64,000 bases of DNA from Aquarana catesbeiana (Eukaryota > Chordata > Amphibia > Anura > Ranidae). Positions within the stretch are counted from its first letter, which is position 1. Every line of letters begins with the position of its first letter. The stretch spans positions 501,297,106-501,361,105 of the forward strand of contig NC_133328.1 of NCBI RefSeq assembly GCF_042186555.1. Reading direction: 5' to 3'. The position numbers and the translations under genes are program-made. This document shows, one piece after another, positions 45,912 to 54,949 of the stretch. The notes under the pieces are model-generated. The model had not been told where the DNA came from. It saw only the letters and a list, made by a program, of their open reading frames with translations, and did not search any database.

Positions 45912-47080
45912 ATGGCACCTCATGGCAAAGAATTTTCTGAGGATCTGAAAAAAAGAATTGTTGCTTTACATAAGGATGGCCTAGGCCAGTGATGGTGAAC
46001 CGAGGCACTCCAGATGTTTTGGAACTACATTTCCCATGATGCTCATGTACTCTGCAGTGTAGTTGAGCATCATGGGAAATGTAGTTCCAAAACATCTGGG
46101 GTGCCAAGGTTCGCCATCACTGGCCTAGGCTATAAGAAGATTGCCAAGATCCTGAAACTGAGCTGCAGCACAGTGGCCAAGACCATACAGCGGTTTAACA
46201 GGACAGGTTCCACTCAGAACAAGCCTCGCCATGGTCGACCAAAGAAGTTGAGTGCACGTGCTCAGTGTCATATCCAGAGGTTGTCTTTGGGATATAGACA
46301 TATGAGTGCTGCCAGCATTGCTGCAGAGGTTGAAGGGGTGGAGGGTCAGCTTGTCAGTGCTCAGACCATACGCCACACACTACATCAAGTTGGTCTGCAT
46401 GGCTGTCTTCCCAAAAGGAAGCCTCTTCTAAAGATGATGCACAAGAAAGCCCACAAACATTTTGCTGAAGACAAGCAGACTAAGGACATGGATTACTAGA
46501 ACCATGTCCTGTGGTCTGATGAGACCAAGATAAACTTATTTGATTCAAATTGTGTCAAGCATGTGTGGTGGCAACCAGGTGAGGAGTACAAAGACAAGTG
46601 TGTCTTGCCTACAGTCAAGCGTGGTGGTGGGAGTGTTATGGTCTGGGGCTGCATGAGTGCTGCCGACACTGGGGAGTTACAAATCATTGAGAGAACCATG
46701 AGTTCCAACATGTACTGTGACATACTGAAGCAAAGCATGATCCCCTCTCTTCAGAGACTGGGCTGCAGGGCAGTATTCCAACATGATAATGACCCCAAAC
46801 ACACCTCCAAGATGACTACTGCCTTGCTAAAGAAGCTGAGGGTAAAGGTGATGGACTGGCCAAGCATGTCTCCAGACCTAAACCCTATTGAGTATCTGTA
46901 GGGCATCCTAAAATGGAAGGTGGAGGAGCGCAAGGTCTCTAACATCCACCAGCTCAGTGATGTTGTCATGGCGGAGTGGAAGAGGACTTGTTAAGCTCTG
47001 GTGAACTCCATGCCCAAGAAGGTTGAGGCAGTGCTGGAAAATAATGGTGGCCACACAAAATATTGACACTTTGGGTCCAA
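45912..47080 (+). pseudogene. Tc1 transposase, broken by MITE and nonsense codons (copy 2)
   Basis: Starts at ATG 45912 (MAPHGKEFSEDLKKRIVALH). The N-terminal DNA-binding region is split at KDGLG by a MITE whose first codons include TGA. Insertion plus duplicated target adds 144 bases, so the same frame resumes with YKKIAKILKLSCSTVAKTIQ (helix-turn-helix). Then come the GRPKKLS linker, WSDETK (first Asp), FQHDNDPKHTS (second Asp) and SPDLNPIEY (third acidic residue). Two Trp positions are TAG (46497-46499 and about 46900-46902), and a TAA near 46993 accompanies a ~12-base deletion. The rest of the gene stays in one frame. It would have catalysed cut-and-paste at TA. Confidence 0.93.
45987..46122. 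mobile_element. hAT-type fold-back MITE inside Tc1 copy 2
   Basis: A 136-bp near-palindrome, CAGTGATGGTGAACC … GGTTCGCCATCACTG, flanked by exact 8-bp duplications GCCTAGGC (45979-45986 and 46123-46130). It is at the same Tc1 codon as the MITE at 12503-12636 and nearly identical to it. Confidence 0.93.
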
Positions 47081-47094
47081 TTTGGACATTTTTA

Positions 47095-47311
47095 TTTAGG
47101 GGTATACTCACTTTTGTTGCCAGCGGTTCAGACATTAATGGCTGTGCATTGAGTTATTTTGAAGGGACAGCAAATTTACACTGTTATACAAGCTGTACAC
47201 TCACTACTTCACATTGTAGCAAAGTTTAATTTCTTCAGTGTTGTCACATTAAAAGATATAATAAAATATTTACAAAAATGTGAGGGGTGTACTCACTTTT
47301 GTGAGATACTG
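47095..47311 (-). repeat. Tc1 copy 2 right terminal inverted repeat
   Basis: Inner direct repeat at about 47098-47120 and outer at 47284-47311, in mirror image of the left repeat. Confidence 0.9.
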
Positions 47312-47550
47312 TATATCAGTGCATTATTGCACATTTAATGCAGTATATCTCAGTGCGTTACTGCACAATTAACACAGTATATTTGAGTGTGTTACTCCAC
47401 GCTTAACGCAATATATATCAGTTCGTTACTCTACGTTTAACACAGTATATATCAGTGTGTTACTGCACTTTTAGCGCAGTATATTTCAGGGCATTATCAC
47501 AGTATATTGCAGTGTGTCAGTGCAGTTTTACTGCAGTATATTGTAGTGTG
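47312..47550. repeat. 34-bp minisatellite, right part
   Basis: About six further copies of the unit seen at 44230-45541, decaying into CAGTGTGTCAGTGCAG-like repeats at the right edge. It is split from the left part only by the Tc1 insertion. Confidence 0.9.
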
Positions 47551-47682
47551 TCAATGGAGTGTGTCTGTGTAGTGAGTACTCAAGGTAAAGTGCACTAAAC
47601 ACCACTTTCCATTGATTAAAGTGTATCCGGGTACTAATTTCCACATTTGCATTACATTTGTTAACAAGGGCCCCCCCCCATC

Positions 47683-48190
47683 ATGTCTGGGAGGCCAGCA
47701 AGGAGAGGCAGACGTTCCCATGGCACTGTGAGGGGGCCAGCACCATATGTATCCACAGGCAAAGGTGGACATGGTCCATCCTCAGGCAGGGCATAATTTC
47801 CTCTGTTTAGTGAAGTTGCCCGTGCCATCCAGCCACAGCATGCAAAGACTGTAGTGGACTGGCTTACGAAAACATCCTCATCCTCATCCTCTGTCACCCA
47901 AGCAGAGACTAGTGCACAGTTCACTGCAGCTGCCAGAGTGGCCGATTCTGCCTTCTTGTCCACAGCTACTCCTATAATAGCCCCAGCATCAGGCATGGAG
48001 GAACCAGCTGTTATTTGAACACAGCATCAGCCGCTTGCACCTTGATGATACACAGCCATTACTTGATTCAGATCTTGGTTCTGAGGTTGAGGAAGGTAGA
48101 AACATGAGCCCACAGAGAGGGGAGAACACTGATAACCAACAAATTGGCAGTCATGTCCCCCCAGCCACAGTGTATTGCCCAGTTGTCTGA
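47683..48190 (+). pseudogene. Degenerate frame with Arg/Gly-rich start and acidic segment, family unknown
   Basis: ATG 47683 opens MSGRPARRGRRSHGTVRGPA, which is Arg/Gly-rich, and an in-frame TAA follows after about 36 codons. The same frame continues with LFSEVARAIQPQHAKTVVDW and a Ser run. A shift to another frame near 48010 then gives an acidic stretch LHLDDTQPLLDSDLGSEVEE. A basic start, a helical middle and an acidic tail in linked frames look like a decayed protein and not chance. I do not recognise the family. The large antisense frame at 48027-48647 overlaps the acidic part and is taken as a shadow. Confidence 0.45.
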
Positions 48191-48200
48191 AATGATAATG

Positions 48201-49229
48201 AGCTAGCAATGTCCTTGAGTCTAGAACATAATGACTCTTTTGCACTAAATTCCCTATCCATGTTATTGCAAGGTAGTGTACTTTCCCAAGTTGGCCGCTG
48301 GGTTTTGCCACTGTATCCAGGTGCTGTGCACCGCAGTATGTTGATGTGCCCCTCTCCCCCACAAACCCCACCCCATCAGGTGTGCAGCTGACTGTTCTGA
48401 GGATCAGAGAATGGGCTGTGTTCTTCTCTCCCCACCACTGCTGTGTTGCTGAAGCTGCTTCCTGTATGATTGCCCCACTCGCCCCCTCCCTTCTGGCAGC
48501 AGATATGATGATGCTACAGAGAAGAGGATCATGGGACATGTAGTCCCAGTGGAATTTTGCACAATGCAAATGAATGGGGCTGTGGACTTCAACACCCATG
48601 ATACTCTGCACACAGAGGAGGAGAGCAGTGTGAGTTTTCAGGGACATTGTAAGATGGAACAGGGTCTTTTGTAGTTAGCAACTGGAGCATTCACATCAGT
48701 GTCTGCAGGGACCCAGAGAGGATGAACCTGAAGGTGCAGACTTGCCATTATGTGAGTCTAGATCTGAATGACAGAGCCTGTTACTGGGGTGTCTGTGCCC
48801 AAAATAGAGAGAGCCTGAGGAATCAGCCACTGAAAGGGCTTTCATTGCATTGAAATCAGAGCTGGAGGGACCCATTACCAGTTATGCCTATAGTCAGGGA
48901 GGAACTTTGAGAGTCTGAATGCAGGGACTGAGCCTCATGAGGACCGAGCTGCTGGGGACTAGATTCTTGAGAACAGCAGACTGCCCAAATGCTCTGGTTA
49001 AGATGCGCTATGTTCCAGGATTGGTGAACAAAATTGACTGTGCTTATTCCAACAGTGTCAGCAGTTAACGTGATTGTAAACGATCACCTTGCAAAACAAT
49101 ACATTCAGTTTAAAATAGAAATGAAAGGCAAAACATTTGTGTATAGATAAAAACATTATAAATACTTTTTTCCTTTTTTAAAAGTAGTCACATTCCCTCT
49201 GTTCTCAGCTGCATAAGAGCTGGGGGGAG
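48201..49229. other. No gene recognised
   Basis: Unassigned sequence. AATGAAAGGCAAAAC and neighbouring motifs (49100-49180) look like interspersed-repeat debris. Confidence 0.45.
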
Positions 49230-50053
49230 GAGAAGTTGTCAGAAACCATGAAATTAGGCCAAGACAGAAGTACAGTTAAATCACGCTTGTTTAATAATAA
49301 AAGTAAAATGAACAAACGTAGTTAAAACACAGCCAAAGTTCAGTAACCGAAAAGGATAGTCAGCCAAGCCAGAAGACAGGGATCAATGTAGTGGAACAGC
49401 AAACAGGATCTGGAGCCAGAAGGGATGTAAGCAAAGCAAGTCTTGAACAGGATCGCAGGAGATCATTACTGTGATGTTGACCAAGGTGAAGGCAGAGCTC
49501 CTCTGGACTGGATGGCTTAAGTAGGCAGGACTGATGAGCAGGATAACATCAACAGCTGAGTAACTGTGGAGAGAGATGGGAGCTGGCAATTAGCTGACAG
49601 CTGAGCAGTTCAGAGAAGGAAGGGCTGAGCCCAGCCCTGAGAGAAGCAGCGGCACACTGAGCTTCCCAGGGAAAGGCTGTGCAGCAGGGGTGTGTCAGGA
49701 CAATGGAGCAATAATGAAGAACTACAGCACTAGTGTGTTAGGTGAAAGCAGATGGAACATAATTGGAGGCAGCTCCTCTAAAATAATTAGGTCCTGATAA
49801 CCTATAAAGAGTAGAGTGAAAGAAGGAAGGAAGAGGGTGCCAACCTGTAGAAGCGGACAATGCAAAATTAAAATGACAATATGAGAGGGGGTGGTAAATG
49901 CATAAAAAAGCTCACTTTGAATGTGAAGAAAAAATCTGGTCATTCGTGAGGAGCAGTGGGTCTCACACAGGTGCTGTAAAGAGTGCTGATATGAATCAGA
50001 CAGGAGAGCCCGTAAGCGATGGCATACAGAGGGGCTCTCTGAGTGCTCTGGAG
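49230..50053. other. Repeat-like purine-rich sequence
   Basis: Rich in AGGATC, CAGGAG and GCCAGAAG motifs resembling 56231-56460, which suggests a shared repeat family. No credible coding frame. The right part (about 49800-50053) may belong to the Penelope-like element. Confidence 0.4.
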
Positions 50054-50353
50054 GAGGTCAGCGACAGCAGATGAGGTGGCAGATGGTTGGAATGGATGTC
50101 TGCAGCTGCAGGAGATTGTTCAGTCTCAGCTGGGGCTGGTGGAGTGTATGAGTGATGTGGTAGATGGCAGGAACCATCGATGAGATGTGAGGTACAGTAG
50201 GCTCACGGTGGAGTGTCAGGCTGAGTAGTGTGAATCGAGTAGTCAGGTGAGAGCCAGGGGCCATAGATGCAGGCTCTGTGTCAGATGGGCTGCTCCAGAT
50301 AGGTTTGGCGGTGCTCCATGGTAAAGTGGAGGCTATGCAAAGCTGTGTGTTGT

Positions 50354-50491
50354 CCCGAGTCAGGGGGGCCAGATACCCTGCAGTGCACTGGCATCCCCGG
50401 CTTCTTAGCCCGCTCCGATGTGGTCGGCAAAGTTTAGGTCTCCACGAGGGTAACGTGGTGACATAGGGGGCCATGGATACGCGTTTCAGGG
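50354..50491 (-). repeat. Penelope-like terminal repeat, arm 1
   Basis: Inverted partner of 52842-52979, roughly 80% identical by eye. The adjacent minus-strand sequence TTGATAAAGGG-x6-CCCTGAAAC (about 50507-50483) looks like a decayed hammerhead core with a 4-bp stem II. Confidence 0.8.
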
Positions 50492-51049
50492 CTCCACCCC
50501 TTTATCAAACCAATAGCAAGAAGGGCGACTGTAGTCTACATGCTTTTATAGGGAAACCTGGGTGAGGCTGAGCTTAAAGATGATGCCCATCCGCAATAGA
50601 GTGACAGTTTCCGGGCTGTATCAGCCGATCTATGAGATGATCGCAGACTGTGCTGTCAAATGATGGGGTCCTCCTTGTGAACAATTGGGAGGGAGGGGGG
50701 AAGGGGGGGTTCCAACTAATTCATTGAATAAACACTGGGTGGAAAAACAAAATGATGGCGATGATAAGAATGAAATAACTAACAAGGGGCAAAAATGCTT
50801 TATTATAGGAAAAAAAATGATAATTTAATAACGCATATGTTATATGCGATGGGTATTTAAAAAGATAAAAAACTGAAAAACTTTTTTATAATTAGGGAAA
50901 AACTATATAACTGGTACAAGGAAAAGAGTCTATATAGTATATATATAGTCACAGTGAGGTAGAGAGGGCATATGGTCATATATGTTGGTATCATATGTAC
51001 TGTATGGGGTGGGGCAGAAGGATATGTGATAATGTTGTGGTTAGATAAC

Positions 51050-52830
51050 AGTATTTATTTCAAATTTTTTGTTGAGTCCTTGAGATGCCATAGTATTTAA
51101 GGAAAAAATCCAAATAGTTTCTTGTTCGCAGAGTCTTTTGAAGCGTTTGGCACTTGAAGGATGAACAGGGATGTTCTCAATGATCCAAACTTGGAGTCCT
51201 TTTATGGATTTCCCGGGACTGTCTTTGAAATGTCTAGGAACATTGTAGTCGTTACTGCCTGCTTCTAGGGCCCGATGGTGTTCACCAAATCTGGCCCTTA
51301 GGGGGCTTAGGTGTACCCATGTAGAGTAAGCGGCATGGGCATTGTAGACAATAAATCACATAGTCAGTGGAACAGCAATTGAAGTTCGAGATGGGATAGG
51401 TTTTGCCATTGACGATAAAGGGTTTTTGTCTGTGTTGTACGAAGGGACAGGTTAGGCATTTTATCTTGCAGCACTGAAACATTCCAGTCAGACTCAGAAA
51501 CTGGGGGATGGTGTTGCCGGTATTCTTTTTCTTTTCCTTCAACTTACTAGGAGCTATGCGATTTTTTAGGTTCCATGCTCTATGGTTCGTGACTAGGGGT
51601 TTGACCGGGATGGCTAACTGGAGGATGGGATCTTGTAGGAGGATTTTCCAATGTTTTTGGATAATCTTTTCAATGCTTTTGGATAATCTTTCCAATGAAA
51701 TGATATTCCAAGTGGTATTGGCTGATGAAACGAAGCGGGGCTGGATCGTTGTTAAGTGAGGCAATCTATGTTAGGTCAAATGAGGGGGGAAAGCGTCTTC
51801 GATGAGATTTGGACTATACCCTTTTTGAAGAAATTTTTGTTTCTGAACTTAACTTTGGTGTATATAGTCAGCATCCAGTGTGCAGTTTCTACGTAGTCTC
51901 TGGAATTGACTCTTGGGGGTATTTGTTTTCCACCTTGGATGGTGGTTACTAGAAAAATGGACATAAGAATTCCCTTCAGTACTTTTAACATGGTTTTTGG
52001 ATGTAATGGTGGATTCAGCATGGCTTAATTCAAGGTCCAAGAAGATAAGGGAATCCCTGTCTGTAACATGGGTGAAAATAGTCGACCGCTTGAAGGCCTA
52101 TGGGATGGGGAATGGAGGTATAGAGGGAAGAGACATCCAAGAAAAGCCAACTGAAGGTGGGTTCCCAGGTGTAATTGGTCAAAATTTCCAGGAGGAAGGA
52201 GAATCACGGATATAATTATGAAGGTAGAGCTTGGACGATGGGCTGGAGGAACTGGTCAATGTATTAGGACAAACTGGATGTAACGCTGTCCATGGAGGCA
52301 ATGATAGGTCTTCCTGGTGGATGCTCTGGATCCTTGTGGATCTCTGGCAGGTAGTAGAAGTAGGGTATCAGGTAGAAATCTGAGAGAAAAGCTTTTTCTT
52401 TTTTGCTTAGGATGCCTTCTGAACGTTCTTCGCTAAAGGCACCAGAGGAGTCTCTCCATAGTTTCGTATAGGTTTCTTGGTCTGATAGTAATCTATGAGC
52501 TTCTTGCTTATAGTTCTTTCTTTCCAAGATCACAATACTACCACCCTTGTCTGCGGGTTTGATAATGAGGTTGTGATTATTTTCTGGAGGGAGGGCATTA
52601 AGTTCATCTATCTTGAGGTTTCCACGAGGTATATTGGTATCCTGACACATTTTAACCAGGTCTATGTAGACCAGGCTATAGAAAGTGTCAATGTAAGGAC
52701 CTTTCACATGGGTGGGATAGAAGGTGGATTTAGGCTTGAATTTTATGTGAGTGATAGGGAAATCAGGGCAAACTAAGTCTTTGGGGTCCGAGATGTAACA
52801 TTCCCAAAGAAGTTCCTCTAAGTTGTTCAA
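51050..52830 (-). pseudogene. Penelope-like reverse transcriptase–GIY-YIG endonuclease, broken
   Basis: On the minus strand the order is: KPADKGG (early conserved motif), YYLPEIHKD, PPGRPIIAS, stops and a frame change near 52263, LDVSSLYTSIPH (reverse-transcriptase motif A, about 52141-52107), then after only about 20 codons FLDLELSHAES, a HHPRWKTNTPKSQF-like block, and QFLSLTGMFQCCKIKCLTCP. The tail has VIYCLQCPCRLLYMG (GIY-YIG start), and, after a one-base shift near 51300, RARFGEHHRALEAGSNDYNV and CEQETIWIFSLNTMASQGLN (with the conserved Glu). The polymerase part with the YxDD motif is missing between 52107 and about 52060, a loss of roughly 150 codons. The N terminus is also cut at 52830. 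Confidence 0.88.
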
Positions 52831-52841
52831 GGCGTCTAGAT

Positions 52842-52979
52842 CCTGAAACGTGTATAAATGCCCCCCAACGTCACCATGTTACCCTTGTGAAGACCCAACC
52901 TTTGCCATCCACATCGGAAGGTGAGCTAACAAGCTGAGGATGCCAGTGCACTTCAGGGTTTCTGGCGCCCCTGATTCGG
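52842..52979 (+). repeat. Penelope-like terminal repeat, arm 2
   Basis: Inverted partner of 50354-50491. It starts 12 bp upstream of the first surviving reverse-transcriptase codon, so the N-terminal coding region was lost between them. Confidence 0.8.
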
Positions 52980-54949
52980 CTGGCTTCTGTTGGACGAGCA
53001 TGCTGGAAACCAGCAGCTGACCAACTCCCGATCAGCGCTCTCACCCAATGGTGGAGAGAGCTTATTGGAGTTTTCTGGCGAGGGGCTGTCCCCCTGTCAG
53101 AACACAACTCAGTGGGGGAGATTGCTGCACTAATGTTGCACAGTTAATTCAGCGGCTCTGCCCAGAGCTGACAGGTTTTTTTTGCTAAAACCCGCCAGGT
53201 TCCACGAAAAAAAAAAACTCATAGTGTGTACCAGGCTTTAGGCGGGGAAGGTATAGTACTGCTGGAACTACTCACATACCTTTGCAACTCTAACGCTAGG
53301 GTAACTGAAGAATGTAAGCATTGTAGAGTACCTGGTTCAATAAACAAATAAAAGGTTTTCTGTTGTTCAGACTCCTTCTTCTAACTTCTAAATGGGAAAT
53401 GAACAGGTGCTCGGTAGGTTTGCTATTGGAATTCATTGCCTAAGGAAGGTATGGGACAGACCATTGGTGGTGCTGGTCAGGCCAGGCTGGGGCCCTCTGT
53501 GGGTACAAACATTTTGGTGTCCAGCGGAGGATCCCATGCACAAAATACTCGGAAGTTTAATAGAACCAACCTATGCTGGGCATGAGTAGGTGCTCTTTTA
53601 TCATGTGGCTGTTAGGACATGGGAAGGACATGAAGCCCAGCACATGGCTAGATTGCTACACAAAATTATCGCCCCTTTCAAGTTCACATTGGTGAACTAT
53701 AGAACACCTCCTCCTGTGATATTTAGAATGAAAATCTTATAGAAAAGTCATAGGTATATAAAGCCACATGTGTCATAACCATTGTTTGTCTGTCTCTGCT
53801 GTTTTTTTGATTTAAGACTAAACAGTAAAATTGTTTGTATAAAAACTTGCAATCCTATCCAGTAGCAGAGGAAGCAAAGCTGAAATACAACATGATGTTA
53901 ACGTTGTCATCCAAGCAAATCACAAAAAGATGAATTTTGATAGGACATAGACTACTGCCCCTTGCTTTTTGCCATAGCGAATAAGTAAGTTGAAGTCTGT
54001 GCATAACTGGCTTTTAGATAAAACATATTTTGCATACTATTATTAAAAATGTGCTTTGCATTATTCAAACACAACCTTTATGAAGGTTCTTTACTATGAA
54101 AGAAATTTCCAAAATAATTTAAAGACGAAAGCCACGTTCCCCAAAGGTTATCTGAGTATTATAAAGTTTGAAGACCTTTAATTAAATTTATATAAGTGCA
54201 ATAAATGTGTGACCTTTTTACATTTTGGTTTTATTCTAGCATTCTAGTTATCTGTTTTATTCAGGCAAAATTCCACATAAAATATAAACTTTTAGTTTTA
54301 CTGATGCTTAAAGGCAGCAGAAACAAATCATACACTAGAACGTGGCACTTTGTGGCATTCTCCTAGTTCATATAAATCATAACTAGAATGCTGTTTGATT
54401 AGATAAACCATGTAATCTTCAAAAGTAGTTTCAAAAGTAAATGATAGGACATTTCAGGATATGTGACTAATTGCATAGAAATCAGGCATCAGGATTGCTG
54501 TTATGTAAATCTTTTTGCTACACTGGTCTTACATAGGAAAACTGTACCAATTACTTCAACCACATACAGTAGATGAAGTCCCCGCTGTGGGCACAGTGAT
54601 GTGACCACTTATACCGAGACAACATTATTGTGCATTTGCAAAGATATACAATTGCCCCGTTGCAAATGACATGAAGGTACACTTTAATACAGACCTCCCA
54701 AGAAGTATTTTCTTGAGCTCATGGCACTAGACATGTGCCATCTGTTTAGTTACGAATCGAAATTCGGAAAAAAATTTCATTATTTGGAGATTCTGATGTA
54801 CCTGAATCTCTGAATCACAATAGTAACGTATTTCAACTAAACCAAAATAACTTATAATGAAAACAACAAATGAATATGTATTAATTTGTTTAATTTGTAT
54901 TAATTTGTTTCATTCATTTGCCATTTGGAAGGGAATTCAGACTGGAACT
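52980..54949. other. No gene recognised
   Basis: About 2 kb of mostly unassigned AT-rich sequence. 54730-54930 is rich in GAATC/TTTCAT/ATTTG motifs like 36780-37060. No domain-bearing frame. Confidence 0.5.

Larger units (their letters stand above)
45545..47311 (+). mobile_element. Tc1-like transposon, copy 2, both ends present
   Basis: A 1,767-bp element starting CAGTATCTCACAAAAG and ending CTTTTGTGAGATACTG, inserted in the minisatellite at a TA site (right TA 47312-47313; left site mutated to GA at 45543-45544). It has ~210-bp inverted repeats, each with an outer and an inner direct repeat of CACAAAAGTGAGTACAC type (IR/DR arrangement). The transposase gene has nonsense mutations and contains a hAT-type MITE. 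Dividing 1,767 by the structure gives about 1.62 kb without the MITE, normal for IR/DR Tc1 elements. Confidence 0.95.
43686..48200 (+). mobile_element. Candidate large composite element: promoter block, minisatellite, degenerate frame
   Basis: From left to right: a block with repeated TTCG/CGAA half-sites (43700-43805), a promoter-like cluster (43876-43977), ~250 bp of CAGTGTAGTGTGA-type short repeats, a 34-bp minisatellite, the Tc1 insertion at 45545-47311, more minisatellite, and a broken frame starting at 47683. All parts except Tc1 have the same apparent orientation and follow each other without obvious spacer. Treating them as one element is inference; neither terminal repeats nor flanking duplications were found. 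Confidence 0.4.
50354..52979 (-). mobile_element. Penelope-like element with GIY-YIG remnant and inverted termini
   Basis: The minus strand encodes a Penelope-type reverse transcriptase followed by a GIY-YIG endonuclease region (52830-51050). The coding part is bracketed by an inverted repeat of about 138 bp: 52842-52979 on the plus strand and 50354-50491 on the minus strand. Both arms begin CCTGAAACG(C/T)GTAT and share GTCACCA(C/T)GTTACCCT and GATGCCAGTGCACT. Terminal repeats in inverted orientation are known in Penelope-like elements. The element is internally deleted and inactive. The outer limits may extend to about 49800 and 53107. Confidence 0.85.

Noticed and set aside
48027..48647. 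206-codon minus-strand frame
   Set aside because: It is antisense to the acidic part of the decayed plus-strand frame, and its translation has no recognisable motif.
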